DNA of 64,000 bases. Source: Terribacillus saccharophilus (GTDB taxonomy: Bacteria; Bacillota; Bacilli; Bacillales; Amphibacillaceae). Where the stretch lies: positions 337,312 to 401,311 of the forward strand of contig NZ_NPBJ01000003.1 in the NCBI RefSeq assembly GCF_002272075.1. The letters are read 5' to 3'. How positions within the stretch are numbered: position 1 is the stretch's first letter; every line of letters begins with the position of its first letter. Positions 6,742-15,524 of the stretch are shown piece by piece. The position numbers and the translations under genes are program-made. The notes beneath the pieces were generated by a model. It was not told the DNA's origin. It searched no databases and was given only the letters and a program-made list of their open reading frames with translations.

Positions 6742-7512
6742 ATGCGTAAAAAATTTATTGTCTTTGACATTGATGGAACATTATTAACAACAGAAATGGA
6801 GTTTCTTGCCAGTACAAAACAAGCTTTGGTTTCTCTTAAAGACCAAGGACATGTAATCGTCATTGCGACAGGGAGGGACTATCCTTCAGCAAAATCCATT
6901 GTTGATGAACTTGAAATCGATACATATGTCTTATGTAATGGATCAATTGGATATGTCCGTCATGAATTAGCACATGAACTAATCTTATCAAAGGAATCTA
7001 TTCATACACTTATTGAAATTGCGATGGAAAACAATGATCAGGTTGTGTTTCAAACAGCTAACGGATTAGCCAGACATTTCGAAGAACCAGGTGAGGCGTT
7101 AACTAAAGCTTACGAAAGTCTAGGGTGGACCATCCCTGAGTTTGATCAAAATTTTTGGCGAGAAAATTCAATTATTCAAGCTATGCTTTTCTGCAAGAAA
7201 GAAGACCTTCCAAGATATGCTATCAAAGAATTCAGATATGTGAGTTGGCACGAATATGGGTTAGATGTTATACCTAGAGAAGGTTCGAAAGCGAGAACCA
7301 TTTTGAAGATTGCAGAACAAAATGGTTTCAAGCGTGAAGATATCGTCTTTTTCGGAGATGGAAACAATGATATTGAACTGATGGAACTTTCAGGAGTTGG
7401 GATTGCGATGGGTAATGCGGAAACTGAAGTTAAAGAGAAAGCCGATATAATCACAGATAGTTGCAATGAACACGGAATTTACAATGCCCTTAAGAGCATG
7501 TCATTAATTTAG
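6742..7512 (+). CDS. HAD superfamily phosphatase (Cof-type, IIB)
   Basis: A 256-residue haloacid dehalogenase-like hydrolase. Motif I FDIDGTLL (residues 8-15) carries the nucleophile and acid/base aspartates. IATGRDYPSAK gives motif II (about residue 41), GSKAR gives the motif III lysine (about 180), and FFGDGNNDIELMELSG (about 198-213) is motif IV. The large C2-type cap between motifs II and III places it with Cof/YidA-like sugar-phosphate or FMN phosphatases. ATG 6742 follows GGTGATAG. It sits in the accessory block just before att copy 3, so it may be cargo. Its terminator is at 7529. Confidence 0.9.
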   Translation: MRKKFIVFDIDGTLLTTEMEFLASTKQALVSLKDQGHVIVIATGRDYPSAKSIVDELEIDTYVLCNGSIGYVRHELAHELILSKESIHTLIEIAMENNDQVVFQTANGLARHFEEPGEALTKAYESLGWTIPEFDQNFWRENSIIQAMLFCKKEDLPRYAIKEFRYVSWHEYGLDVIPREGSKARTILKIAEQNGFKREDIVFFGDGNNDIELMELSGVGIAMGNAETEVKEKADIITDSCNEHGIYNALKSMSLI

Positions 7513-7528
7513 AGAGAAGGATTAATAG

Positions 7529-7562
7529 AACTTGCCAAGTATATAAGAGGCAAGTTTATTTT
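7529..7562 (+). terminator. Terminator after the HAD gene
   Basis: AACTTGCC and GGCAAGTT pair around a 12-base loop, followed by TATTTTT. Confidence 0.65.
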
Positions 7563-7598
7563 TAACAGGATTATTAGGAGATATTATTATAGAAATTT

Positions 7599-7701
7599 TG
7601 TACCGCACACAAGTTCACTCATGGGAACGCGAGCAGTACATGGAGGACATCTATTAGTATTATACAAACCCCCTGATACATTGGTGTCAGTGGGTTTGTA
7701 T
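7599..7701 (+). repeat. glnA 3'-end repeat, copy 3 (putative attR)
   Basis: In the glnA frame it reads [18 protein letters not shown] then stop, so the coding sense of the GlnA tail is preserved with a few substitutions. A diverged copy of the glnA terminator follows (ACAAACCCCCTGATAC with GTGTCAGTGGGTTTGT). This may be the original chromosomal end of glnA displaced by integration. The accessory block ends here. Confidence 0.75.
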
Positions 7702-7730
7702 GTAGTATTAACAAGACTTTTGCAACAATA

Positions 7731-8279
7731 TCAATATAACTTAAGTATATTAACCAAATGTATATTCATTTCATCAGCGGATTCTTGAAAATCACGGCGG
7801 TACCATTCGATAATCAATCCGATAATTGCATTGGAGGAATAGGAAAATAAATAATCTTCTTCTAGGTGATTTGTATGTTTATCATCAACAAGGATCGAGC
7901 GTATTTCATCGAACAGCATGTAATAATACTCTGCAGATACTTCCTTAGATAAGATAATCCTATAAAATTCTTCGTATTTTTGAACATGATGGAAGATACG
8001 TACCGTTTCTGGGTCCAGTTTTTCTCTTTCAATATACTTTGTATGACGATAAGGTTCATTATAGGATTCTCTTAAATCCATCATAATCTCCTCGAAAAAT
8101 TCCTTAAAGACATCTCCAACTTCTTGATAATGAAAATAAAAAGTTCCTCGATTTATATTTGCTAGTTTGCAGAGTTCCGTTACTTTTATTTGAGGTAAGG
8201 GCTTCTTTTTTAGCAGATTTGTTAATGTAAGATGTATATTCTGTTTTGTTTTTAAGACTCGCAAATCATTTTTATTCAA
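7731..8279 (-). CDS. TetR/AcrR-type transcriptional regulator
   Basis: A 182-residue regulator. The N-terminal helix-turn-helix reads KVTELCKLANINRGTFYFHY (about residues 33-52), the classic TetR recognition motif. The C-terminal helical region would bind a ligand and dimerise. TTG 8279 is chosen because AAGGGGG lies before it; the frame is open further upstream to 8333, but that would run through the likely operator. It is divergent from the SDR gene at 8423 and probably represses it and itself. Ligand unknown. Confidence 0.8.
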   Translation of the reverse strand: MNKNDLRVLKTKQNIHLTLTNLLKKKPLPQIKVTELCKLANINRGTFYFHYQEVGDVFKEFFEEIMMDLRESYNEPYRHTKYIEREKLDPETVRIFHHVQKYEEFYRIILSKEVSAEYYYMLFDEIRSILVDDKHTNHLEEDYLFSYSSNAIIGLIIEWYRRDFQESADEMNIHLVNILKLY

Positions 8280-8315
8280 ATAAAAAACCCCCTTTATTAA
8301 ACACTTTTTAAGTAT

Positions 8316-8333
8316 TTGTACTATATCGTACAA
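8316..8333. promoter_or_regulatory. Candidate TetR operator
   Basis: TTGTACTATATCGTACAA is a 6-6-6 inverted repeat, 37 bases upstream of the regulator start, in the divergent control region. Its size and symmetry suit a TetR dimer. Confidence 0.5.
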
Positions 8334-8422
8334 TTTGATTTTTTCTGCTGATTGAATGCGGTTACAATTCTATATTATTATTTTATCGAACAAATGTACA
8401 TTAACTATGGGGGATGGATGAT

Positions 8423-9181
8423 ATGAGATTAAGAGATAAAGTAGCAATCGTTACAGGAGCAGCCTCAGGGATGGGGAAGGCAATAGCAGAGCTTTATGCA
8501 AAGGAAGGAGCAAAAGTAGTTGTTTCAGACTTTAATTTTGAAGGCGCCCAAGCAGTTGCTGAGGCTATCAAGAAGAAGGGTGGAGCAGCAATCGCGAATC
8601 GTACAAACGTTGCTGAGTCAGCGGACTTAGAACAATTATTCGCAGAAACAAAGGAAGCGTTTGGTAAATTAGACATTTTGGTTAACAATGCGGGTATCAT
8701 GGATGGAATGGAGCCGGTGGGGGAGATTACGGATGAGAAATGGGAACGCGTCTTTGCAGTTAACACTACTGGTGTTATGCGAGCAATGCGTATTGCTACG
8801 AACATCTTCTTGGAACAAGGCCATGGCGTAATCGTAAATAATATCTCAGCAGGCGGGTTGCGCGGGGCACGAGCAGGGGCAGCATACACAGCTTCTAAAC
8901 ATGCGGTAACTGGATTGACGAAAAACACAGCTTATATGTATGCTCAATCTGGTATCCGGTGTAACGGTATTGCTCCGGGTGGTGTCGAGACTAACATAAG
9001 TGCATCTATGACGAATATCTCCGAATTTGGAGCTGGGCGTCAGATGACTGGTAACGGAACAATGCCGCGTGTTGGAAAACCAGCTGAGATTGCTCAACTG
9101 GCTCTATTTTTAGGTTCTGATGAATCAAGCTTCGTAAATGGGCAAGTAATAGCGGCTGACGCGGGATGGATTGCATATTAA
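8423..9181 (+). CDS. Short-chain dehydrogenase/reductase
   Basis: A 252-residue classical SDR that oxidises or reduces an alcohol/carbonyl pair with NAD(P). TGAASGMGKAIAE (about residues 10-22) is the Rossmann glycine motif, NNAGIMDG (about 87-94) the structural NNAG motif, and the catalytic Ser and Y-T-A-S-K are at about 141 and 154-158. The C-terminal G-x-x-x-A-x-x-x-F-L-x-S-D-x-x-x-F-V-N-G signature is intact. ATG 8423 is preferred to ATG 8414 from its spacing to GGGGGAT. The closest annotated types are glucose 1-dehydrogenase or 3-oxoacyl-ACP reductase-like; substrate unknown. Probably controlled by the divergent TetR protein. Confidence 0.9.
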   Translation: MRLRDKVAIVTGAASGMGKAIAELYAKEGAKVVVSDFNFEGAQAVAEAIKKKGGAAIANRTNVAESADLEQLFAETKEAFGKLDILVNNAGIMDGMEPVGEITDEKWERVFAVNTTGVMRAMRIATNIFLEQGHGVIVNNISAGGLRGARAGAAYTASKHAVTGLTKNTAYMYAQSGIRCNGIAPGGVETNISASMTNISEFGAGRQMTGNGTMPRVGKPAEIAQLALFLGSDESSFVNGQVIAADAGWIAY

Positions 9182-9191
9182 TCGAGCTTGT

Positions 9192-9228
9192 AAAACAAAA
9201 CCTGAAACTGATTTCAGGTTTTGTTTTT
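9192..9228 (+). terminator. Terminator after SDR gene
   Basis: AAACAAAACCTGAAA and TTTCAGGTTTTGTTT pair around a four-base loop, with T-rich continuation. Confidence 0.85.
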
Positions 9229-9265
9229 TTCTATAAGTATCTAAATCCAATGGCTTACTGTAAGT

Positions 9266-9487
9266 TCAGCCCCTTGGAGGAAATGGATCATTGCCATAAG
9301 AATCCCGCTCACGAATTCTCCCGTCCCTGCCGTGAATGACATGTTCACCTTTATTCTGCTTAGCTAATTTCTTCCCATAATCCATCGCTTCTTTTTGCGT
9401 GTCAAAGCTTCCTGAAGCACGTATTGCTCCTTCTTTTTTAACCTGCCAGCTGTTATTTCCATCTGGGGCAGTGTGATAGTTTGACAT
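9266..9487 (-). CDS. DUF2188 family small protein
   Basis: A 73-residue soluble protein with the DUF2188 pattern: W-x-V-K-x-E-G-A-x-R-A-S-x-x-F-x-T-Q-x-E-A, then AMDYGKKLAKQNKGEHVIHG and RDGRIRERDSYGNDPFPP. ATG 9487 is preceded by a purine-rich site (GGAGGTGAAAC). Family members are widespread and uncharacterised. It lies alone between two plus-strand genes. Confidence 0.85.
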   Translation of the reverse strand: MSNYHTAPDGNNSWQVKKEGAIRASGSFDTQKEAMDYGKKLAKQNKGEHVIHGRDGRIRERDSYGNDPFPPRG

Positions 9488-9594
9488 TGTTTCACCTCCA
9501 ATAAAGTCACTTATAGTGTCTATACCACATAGTAGCCCTGTTTAATGCAAACGATGAGAAATCAAACTTATCTGTTCTTTAACTTGTCACTTAT

Positions 9595-9649
9595 TTGTGA
9601 AATAATGTACAAACTTTGCGATAGATTCATAACAAATATGTGAAATAAT
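9595..9649 (+). promoter_or_regulatory. Direct repeat upstream of the 9675 gene
   Basis: GTGAAATAAT occurs at about 9597-9606 and again at about 9640-9649, the second 25 bases before the start codon. The first lies in TTGTGAAATAATGTACAA, which resembles a Rex-type dyad with two mismatches. Regulation is inferred only. Confidence 0.3.
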
Positions 9650-9674
9650 TGAACTATAACAAGGAGGAGATCAC

Positions 9675-10061
9675 ATGCCAAAACTAAGCGTTACATTATT
9701 TCATGAAATACTGGGACAGTTAGAAGCAGACCAACTCCAAGGAACGAAAGCAAGAGAATACCGCTGCGAATTAGGAACATGCACACCATACGATGTTGTA
9801 CATCATGCGGAAGTGCTGCTGCAGGAAGGATTCATTTCAGGTGTCGTAACAAACTCCAAGGATTACAGAGATGTCTTCATTGACGATATCTTAGTAAAAG
9901 GACATGAATTGTTAGCTTTAATGGGGAACCAGCGAATTCTGGATGGTGCCAAGCGGCTGTTAGGGGAGACATACGAGAAAGCCACGCCAGGTATTCTGCT
10001 CGAGGCTCTTAATTTAGCGATGAAACAATATAAAAGCATACAAGAGGAGCTTGCCGTCTAG
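9675..10061 (+). CDS. DUF2513-like hypothetical protein
   Basis: A 128-residue cytosolic protein. The N-terminal half, with a PYDVVHHAEVLLQEGFISGV segment, followed by the KGHELLALMGNQRI region, resembles the winged-helix-like DUF2513 family found on phages and chromosomes (a G-H-E-x-L core). AAGGAGGAGATCAC gives a strong ribosome site for ATG 9675. A terminator overlaps the stop codon, so it is a single-gene unit. The family call is from memory and moderate. Confidence 0.6.
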   Translation: MPKLSVTLFHEILGQLEADQLQGTKAREYRCELGTCTPYDVVHHAEVLLQEGFISGVVTNSKDYRDVFIDDILVKGHELLALMGNQRILDGAKRLLGETYEKATPGILLEALNLAMKQYKSIQEELAV

Positions 10062-10077
10062 GCAAGCTCCTTATTTA
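10046..10077 (+). terminator. Terminator of the 9675 gene
   Basis: GGAGCTTGCC and GGCAAGCTCC pair around GTCTA, which contains the stop codon. TTATTTAT follows. Confidence 0.8.
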
Positions 10078-10085
10078 TACCGTTT

Positions 10086-10229
10086 TTAACGTTCTTTAAG
10101 ATAATAATCATCCATACTGTGTTGTTCTCTACGGTGGCTTCTTGTATATCCACATTTACACGAATCAGTAACACTATCAATCTTATGTCGGCCTCGCAAC
10201 TTGCAGAAGAGCTTGTAAAACAGCTTCAC
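10086..10229 (-). CDS. Small Cys-containing protein, 47 residues (DUF1660-like)
   Basis: GTG 10229 is preceded by AGGTGG. The product starts VKLFYKLFCKLRGRHKIDS and has a C-x-C motif (SCKCGYTRSHRREQHSMDDY). It resembles small phage and chromosomal proteins with an aromatic/basic N-terminus and paired cysteines (DUF1660 type). It lies convergent to the 9675 gene. A real but tentative call. Confidence 0.45.
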   Translation of the reverse strand: MKLFYKLFCKLRGRHKIDSVTDSCKCGYTRSHRREQHSMDDYYLKER

Positions 10230-10322
10230 AACACCACCTGCTTTCTAGCTTTTGGTAATAGCATAATCTAATATACCCAAAAATTATGTCGAAAGAAGGC
10301 GAAAAGTATGTAAATTCTATGA

Positions 10323-10347
10323 AAAAAAACCGGCCGGAGCCGATTTT
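10323..10347 (-). terminator. lexA terminator
   Basis: On the minus strand, AATCGGC and GCCGGTT pair around a short loop, followed by eight T residues. It abuts the lexA stop codon. Confidence 0.65.
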
Positions 10348-10977
10348 TTATTGAATGGAACGATATAAACCGATTACTTTACCAAGAATACTAACATTAT
10401 CCAAAATGATAGGATTCATCGTACTGTTTTCTGGCTGCAGTCGGATCTGGTTTTCTTCCTTGAAGAAACGTTTCACTGTTGCTTCATTGTCCTCTGTCAT
10501 CGCTACAACAATCTCTCCATTTTGAGCGGTCTGCTGCTGTTTGACGATGACCATGTCTCCATCTAGAATACCGGCTTCTATCATACTCTCTCCTACAATA
10601 ACCAAAACAAAAATATTATCGTCCGGTCCTACTAGATGGCTAGGTACAGGGACATATTCTTCTATATTCTCCACTGCTGTAATTGGAATACCAGCTGTTA
10701 CTTTTCCGATTACCGGAGCGTAGTTTGCCTCACCTCGAGGAATATCTGTTTGTTCTTCACTATCAAATGATAATACCTCGATAGCGCGCGGCTTTGTTGG
10801 GTCGCGACGGATAAGACCTTTTTTCTCTAAACGAGAAAGATGGCCGTGAACGGTAGAGCTTGAGGCCAATCCAACTGCTTCGCCGATTTCTCTAACGGAT
10901 GGCGGGTAGCCTTTATCGAGTACCTGCTCCTTTATGTATGCTAGAATCGCTTCCTGTCTTTTCGATAGTTTTATCAT
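10348..10977 (-). CDS. lexA: LexA repressor
   Basis: A 209-residue SOS repressor. [16 protein letters not shown] begins the winged-helix domain, and [20 protein letters not shown] carries the recognition helix. The cleavage site is the Ala-Gly in [12 protein letters not shown]. The catalytic serine is in [13 protein letters not shown] and the lysine in [10 protein letters not shown], so self-cleavage should be intact. ATG 10977 matches known LexA starts; the longer open frame to 11103 has no ribosome site and crosses the promoter. Divergent from the SOS peptide/yneB operon, with shared LexA boxes, so it is autoregulated. Confidence 0.98.
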   Translation of the reverse strand: MIKLSKRQEAILAYIKEQVLDKGYPPSVREIGEAVGLASSSTVHGHLSRLEKKGLIRRDPTKPRAIEVLSFDSEEQTDIPRGEANYAPVIGKVTAGIPITAVENIEEYVPVPSHLVGPDDNIFVLVIVGESMIEAGILDGDMVIVKQQQTAQNGEIVVAMTEDNEATVKRFFKEENQIRLQPENSTMNPIILDNVSILGKVIGLYRSIQ

Positions 10978-11014
10978 GTATCGAACACCCCGTGCATATA
11001 TTTTTATTACATAC

Positions 11015-11119
11015 AGTATACCATGATAGATTGCAATATACAAACATCCGTTCGAAAAAAGGTCTTGACTAGAACCTATGTTCGTATATAATGGAATTAA
11101 CAAAGAGAACGCATGTTCT
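11015..11119. promoter_or_regulatory. Divergent SOS promoter region with three LexA boxes
   Basis: CAAACATCCGTTCG (11041-11054), AGAACCTATGTTCG (11071-11084) and AGAACGCATGTTCT (11106-11119) fit the B. subtilis LexA box CGAACRNRYGTTYG with one or two mismatches. The minus-strand lexA promoter has TTGTAT (11038-11043) and TATACT (11015-11020) with 17-bp spacing; box 1 overlaps its -35. The plus promoter has TTGACT (11065-11070) and TATAAT (11087-11092) with 16-bp spacing, and box 2 fills the spacer. Box 3 lies in the 5' leader. Confidence 0.85.
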
Positions 11120-11139
11120 TGAAAACGGAGGGGTCTACC

Positions 11140-11235
11140 ATGTTCAAAAAACTAGCGAAATCAGATCTATTCTATTATGTGCTTTTCGGCTTCACGCTTT
11201 TCTTCTTATACTTTACACTTATAATGAGCGTCTAA
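11140..11235 (+). CDS. 31-residue SOS-controlled membrane peptide in the yneA position
   Basis: ATG 11140 follows CGGAGGGG and encodes [20 protein letters not shown] then [11 protein letters not shown]: a short basic N-terminus and one 20-residue membrane span. In B. subtilis this position, between lexA and yneB, encodes YneA (about 100 residues, one span plus an extracellular LysM domain), the SOS cell-division inhibitor. Here only the anchor-like part exists and no LysM frame follows before yneB starts at 11261. It may still be an SOS division regulator, since small single-span inhibitors are known in Firmicutes, or a worn-down yneA. The SOS boxes in front support expression. Confidence 0.7.
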   Translation: MFKKLAKSDLFYYVLFGFTLFFLYFTLIMSV

Positions 11236-11248
11236 TTAGTCGAAGTGA

Positions 11249-11920
<672 letters not shown>

Positions 11921-11962
11921 CATAGTGTGTATCAAGTTTAATGCTTAAAGGAGCATATATAT

Positions 11963-12187
11963 ATGTTAACTAAAGACAAATTAGCACGCCTCAATGCTTT
12001 AGCAAATAAAGCCAAGGCAGAAGGACTCAGCCTTAGCGAACAGAAAGAGCAAAAAGAACTAAGACAGGAATATCTGGGAAATGTACGTTCTTCATTCAAA
12101 AATCAGTTCAAGTCGATGACGGTGATGGATCGTGAAGGCAATGACGTAACACCAGAAAAAGTAAAAAAATTACGTGAAGAGGAATAA
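11963..12187 (+). CDS. ynzC: DUF896 protein YnzC
   Basis: A 74-residue helical protein matching the DUF896/UPF0291 family: LARLNALANKAKAEGLSLSE, then the E-Q-x-E-L-R-x-E-Y core. B. subtilis ynzC is the third gene of the yneA operon and SOS-inducible; the same order here suggests co-transcription. GGAGCAT precedes ATG 11963. A terminator follows directly. Confidence 0.95.
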   Translation: MLTKDKLARLNALANKAKAEGLSLSEQKEQKELRQEYLGNVRSSFKNQFKSMTVMDREGNDVTPEKVKKLREEE

Positions 12188-12230
12188 GAAGGGTTGGCTG
12201 GCTTCGTGCACAGCCGTTCCCTTCTTTTTC
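12187..12230 (+). terminator. Terminator of the SOS operon
   Basis: AGAAGGGTTGGCTG and CAGCCGTTCCCTTCT form a near-perfect stem around a GC-rich loop, followed by TTTTTC. Confidence 0.85.
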
Positions 12231-12313
12231 TATGTATAAATCCTTGTCTCTCAGAGGATTTCAGTATAGGATGAACAAGAGTACATAATTTGCTAGATGA
12301 AAGGGATGTTTAC

Positions 12314-14317
12314 ATGGTTCAGACTACAGAATTGCTTTCCATTAATACAATTCGTACGTTATCAATCGATGCAATCGAAGCAGCGAATTCCGGCCACCCA
12401 GGTATGCCGATGGGTGCAGCGCCGATGGCTTATACGCTTTTCACCGATTTCATGGCTCACAATCCGAAGAATTCCCATTGGTTCAACAGGGACCGTTTCG
12501 TATTGTCTGCTGGACATGGTTCCATGTTATTGTATTCCCTCTTGCATTTGTCTGGATACAAAGTATCCATCGATGATTTGAAATCCTTCCGTCAGTACGG
12601 ATCCCGTACACCTGGACATCCGGAAGTCCACCATACAGATGGTGTAGAAGCAACTACTGGTCCGCTTGGACAAGGTATCGCGATGGCTACCGGCATGGCG
12701 ATGGCAGAGGCACATCTTGCGGCGAAGTATAATAAAGAAGACTTTCCTGTCGTAGATCACTACACATATGCAATTTGTGGTGATGGTGACTTAATGGAAG
12801 GTATTTCACACGAAACAGCTTCCCTTGCAGGTCATCTTGGCTTGGACAAGCTAATCGTTCTGTATGATTCCAATGATATTTCTCTTGATGGTGATCTTCA
12901 CCATAGCTTCTCTGAAAACGTAGAGGATCGCTTCAAAGCTTATGGCTGGCAAGTTATTCGTGTCGAAGAAGGTAAAAATGTAGACGCAATTCGCGAAGCA
13001 ATCAAAGAAGCGAAAGCAAATACAACACAGCCGACTTTGATTGAAGTAAAAACAGTTATCGGATATGGTTCTCCGAACAAATCAGCTAAAAGTGCTTCTC
13101 ATGGCTCACCACTAGGCGTAGATGAAGTGAAGCTCACGAAGGAATATTACAAATGGAAGCATGAAGACTTCTACGTTCCAGATGAAGTTTATGCTGACTT
13201 TGAAGAGAAAGTCGTTAAAAACGGCGCTGAAGCAGAAAATGCTTGGAATGAGCTGTTTGCGAAGTACGAAGAAGCTCACCCTGAACTTGCAAAAGAACTG
13301 GCTACTGCAATCAAGGGAGAGTTGCCAGAAGGATGGGCAGATACGCTTCCAACGTATGAAGAGGGCAAAGACAAGACTGCTACTCGCTCTGCTTCTGGTA
13401 AAGTATTGAATGCAATCGCAGATGCTGTGCCTAGCTTGTTCGGCGGAAGTGCTGACCTTGCAGGTTCGAATAAAACATTGCTTGCTAAAGAAGAGAACTT
13501 CTCTAAAGCAAACTATAGCGGACGCAATATCTGGTTCGGTGTGCGCGAATTCGCAATGGGAGCTGCATTAAACGGTATGGCACTTCATGGCGGATTGAAA
13601 GTGTACGGCGGTACATTCTTCGTCTTCAGTGACTACTTGCGCCCGGCTATCCGTTTGTCTGCATTGATGGGAACACCTGTGACATACGTACTGACACATG
13701 ATTCTATTGCAGTCGGAGAAGATGGCCCAACGCATGAACCGATCGAACAGCTTCCATCTCTTCGTGCAATGCCAGGTTTGAGTGTTGTCCGTCCAGCAGA
13801 CGGTAACGAAACGCAAGCTGCTTGGAGACTGTCACTTGAGTCTGAAAAGGTTCCAACTGCGCTTGTATTGACGCGTCAGGATCTTCCTACACTGCCATCC
13901 ACGCAGCAAGCTGCGTATGAAGGCGTTAAGAAGGGGGCATACGTTGTAAGCCCTGCTCAGAAGGAAACAGCCGACGTCTTGCTTCTTGCAACTGGCTCAG
14001 AAGTGCAATTGGCTGTACGTGCACAAGAAGCACTTCGTGAACAGAACATTGAGGCTTCTGTTGTCAGCATGCCTTCTTGGGACCGTTTCGAGCTTCAAGA
14101 GCAATCCTATAAGGATAGCGTCCTGCCTCCAGCAGTGAAGAAACGTGTTGGTATTGAAATGGCTTCTCCGCTAGGCTGGGAAAGATATGTTGGCGATGAA
14201 GGCAAAGTAATCGGCATTAACACATTCGGTGCCTCTGGCAACGGAGATAAATTGATCGAAGCTTTCGGCTTTACTGTTGAGAATGTAATTGAAAAAGTAA
14301 AATCCATATTGGATTAA
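12314..14317 (+). CDS. tkt: Transketolase
   Basis: A 667-residue thiamine-diphosphate enzyme that moves two-carbon ketol units in the pentose phosphate pathway. [20 protein letters not shown] (residues 8-27) is the N-terminal signature. The [12 protein letters not shown] region (about 155-166) with the later N is the ThDP/Mg motif, and [14 protein letters not shown] (about 469-482) is the second transketolase signature. ATG 12314 is chosen over the longer frame at 12290: it follows AAAGGGA and gives the B. subtilis Tkt length. Single gene between two terminators. Confidence 0.98.
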   Translation: MVQTTELLSINTIRTLSIDAIEAANSGHPGMPMGAAPMAYTLFTDFMAHNPKNSHWFNRDRFVLSAGHGSMLLYSLLHLSGYKVSIDDLKSFRQYGSRTPGHPEVHHTDGVEATTGPLGQGIAMATGMAMAEAHLAAKYNKEDFPVVDHYTYAICGDGDLMEGISHETASLAGHLGLDKLIVLYDSNDISLDGDLHHSFSENVEDRFKAYGWQVIRVEEGKNVDAIREAIKEAKANTTQPTLIEVKTVIGYGSPNKSAKSASHGSPLGVDEVKLTKEYYKWKHEDFYVPDEVYADFEEKVVKNGAEAENAWNELFAKYEEAHPELAKELATAIKGELPEGWADTLPTYEEGKDKTATRSASGKVLNAIADAVPSLFGGSADLAGSNKTLLAKEENFSKANYSGRNIWFGVREFAMGAALNGMALHGGLKVYGGTFFVFSDYLRPAIRLSALMGTPVTYVLTHDSIAVGEDGPTHEPIEQLPSLRAMPGLSVVRPADGNETQAAWRLSLESEKVPTALVLTRQDLPTLPSTQQAAYEGVKKGAYVVSPAQKETADVLLLATGSEVQLAVRAQEALREQNIEASVVSMPSWDRFELQEQSYKDSVLPPAVKKRVGIEMASPLGWERYVGDEGKVIGINTFGASGNGDKLIEAFGFTVENVIEKVKSILD

Positions 14318-14321
14318 TGTG

Positions 14322-14355
14322 AAAGACCGGCCGTAGAATATGGCCGGTCTTTTTC
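14322..14355 (+). terminator. tkt terminator
   Basis: AAAGACCGGCC and GGCCGGTCTTT pair around GTAGAATAT, followed by TTTC. Confidence 0.9.
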
Positions 14356-14357
14356 TA

Positions 14358-14378
14358 ATATGACAAAATTCGACTAAA
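14358..14378. promoter_or_regulatory. Tandem Spo0A-box-like sites upstream of sirA
   Basis: On the minus strand, TTTAGTCGAA (14378-14369) and TTTTGTCATA (14367-14358) match the Spo0A box TTTTGTCRAA at nine and eight of ten positions. B. subtilis sirA is activated by Spo0A~P, so the placement about 100 bases before the start fits. Confidence 0.5.
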
Positions 14379-14475
14379 CTTTTGCAACTTCGTGTCTCTT
14401 TGCTACATGTTCCGAGGGATTAAGCATCGTTCCTCACGTATACTATTCTTTCAAAGGAGAAGGAGGGACAAGCTT

Positions 14476-14874
14476 ATGAAAGAATACTTCGTCTATTGGG
14501 TGAAACACGAGATTTATTTCCGATATTTTTATAAGTCCGATATCCTCTATCGTTTTTTCCTCTCCAGTCAAGTGGAGGATACCGTATATGTGCAGGAGCA
14601 GCTAGATTATATCACTTATGATTTTTCTCCTGGAGCGTCACTTCAGCAAGCGCTTTATCAAGACGATAGCGTCCATTTAGAGACGGATCAGCACTATCTT
14701 CGGGTGGTCTGTGATTCCTTGACGACTGCCGAAGAAACGGTCTTCTCAGAGCTCCGCCACTTCGATTCTTCCTTTTTTATTATTGAGCCAGCAGCGAACA
14801 ACTGTGGCTGGATTGCGCCTATCATAAAAAATGACTTACAATCACGGGTTCATCTATTGTATTCTTCCTTTTGA
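14476..14874 (+). CDS. sirA: Sporulation inhibitor of replication SirA (YneE)
   Basis: A 132-residue protein in the sirA position between tkt and yneF. The N-terminus MKEYFVYWVKHEIYFRYFYK matches the SirA family, which binds DnaA domain I and blocks new rounds of replication as cells commit to sporulation. ATG 14476 follows GGAGAAGGAGGG; the frame is open upstream without support. Spo0A-box-like sites lie upstream. It is somewhat shorter than the B. subtilis protein. Confidence 0.88.
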   Translation: MKEYFVYWVKHEIYFRYFYKSDILYRFFLSSQVEDTVYVQEQLDYITYDFSPGASLQQALYQDDSVHLETDQHYLRVVCDSLTTAEETVFSELRHFDSSFFIIEPAANNCGWIAPIIKNDLQSRVHLLYSSF

Positions 14875-14917
14875 TTGTCTATACTAGATTAGAGATATTT
14901 TGAAGGAGGAAGCCAAT

Positions 14918-15139
14918 ATGAGTCCGATCTGGGTCGTACTTATAGCACTGGCTGCATTGATTATCGGCGTTGCGCTAGGATTTTTCATTGCCAGAAAGTA
15001 CATGATGAACTATCTTAAGAAGAACCCGCCAATTAATGAACAGATGCTTCGTACAATGATGATGCAAATGGGTCAAAAACCATCACAAAAGAAAATTAAC
15101 CAAATGATGCGCGCAATGAATAACCAACAAGGTAAATAA
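14918..15139 (+). CDS. yneF: UPF0154 membrane protein YneF
   Basis: A 73-residue protein with one N-terminal span ([20 protein letters not shown]), then [20 protein letters not shown] and an M/Q-rich G-Q-K-P-S-x-K-K-I-N-Q-M-M tail, the hallmark of the YneF family. GAAGGAGGAAGCC precedes ATG 14918. Function unknown in the family. The gene order sirA-yneF is conserved. Confidence 0.95.
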   Translation: MSPIWVVLIALAALIIGVALGFFIARKYMMNYLKKNPPINEQMLRTMMMQMGQKPSQKKINQMMRAMNNQQGK

Positions 15140-15222
15140 GCAATTATTTCTATATAGCTTTGACGTTTCAAGTTGGCGATTTGGCATTGCAAACAAGGGA
15201 TATGATTGCTGATAGTAGTAAT

Positions 15223-15249
15223 TAAAATCCAGGAACCACTTTTTCTGCT
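15223..15249 (+). repeat. 27-bp direct repeat, copy 1
   Basis: Identical to 16944-16970. It forms the first arm of the terminator-like hairpin at 15232-15282. The two copies bracket the serine-hydrolase gene. Confidence 0.85.
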
Positions 15250-15282
15250 TAATACTAAGTAGAATGAGTGGTTTTTTGTTGT
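15232..15282 (+). terminator. Terminator, downstream of yneF
   Basis: GAACCACTTTTTCTGCTTA pairs with TAAGTAGAATGAGTGGTT (a few mismatches), followed by TTTTGTT. The rest of 15140-15524 shows only a candidate Spo0A-like site, TTTGTCAAA at 15410-15418, and the leader of the hydrolase gene. Confidence 0.7.
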
Positions 15283-15524
15283 TTAATAAAGCTTCATCAT
15301 GTCACACACGAGATTAAACTAAGAAAACTATGATGAACAAGAAGAGAAATATAAACACCTTTATATTTTCCTGTCAGTCAGAAAAGAGAGGTATTAAATC
15401 ACTAAAGTCTTTGTCAAAATATCAGTCTGAAGTCTTAGAGAGTTCCATTCTATGGAACGATGGAAAATCAACCTGAATTGCTTAAAATGAACCTAGATAC
15501 AGAAAAGAGAGAAGGGTTCAACTC

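Larger units (their letters stand above)
5829..7598. mobile_element. Decayed element remnant 2
   Basis: Lies between repeat copies 2 and 3. It holds a non-initiating ORF fragment, an A118-type holin gene and a HAD phosphatase. A holin close to the right-hand att site fits the lysis end of a prophage; everything to its left has been deleted. Confidence 0.55.

Noticed and set aside
7529..7701. Full duplicate glnA gene at copy 3
   Set aside because: Only the last 17-18 codons match; upstream sequence belongs to the HAD gene region.
10978..11103. N-terminal extension of LexA
   Set aside because: It would translate through both promoters and a LexA box; the family start is ATG 10977 with GGGGTG before it.
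15410..15418. TTTGTCAAA as a Spo0A box upstream of the serine-hydrolase gene
   Set aside because: A nine-base match alone is expected by chance in AT-rich DNA; no second site or sporulation link, so not listed as a feature.
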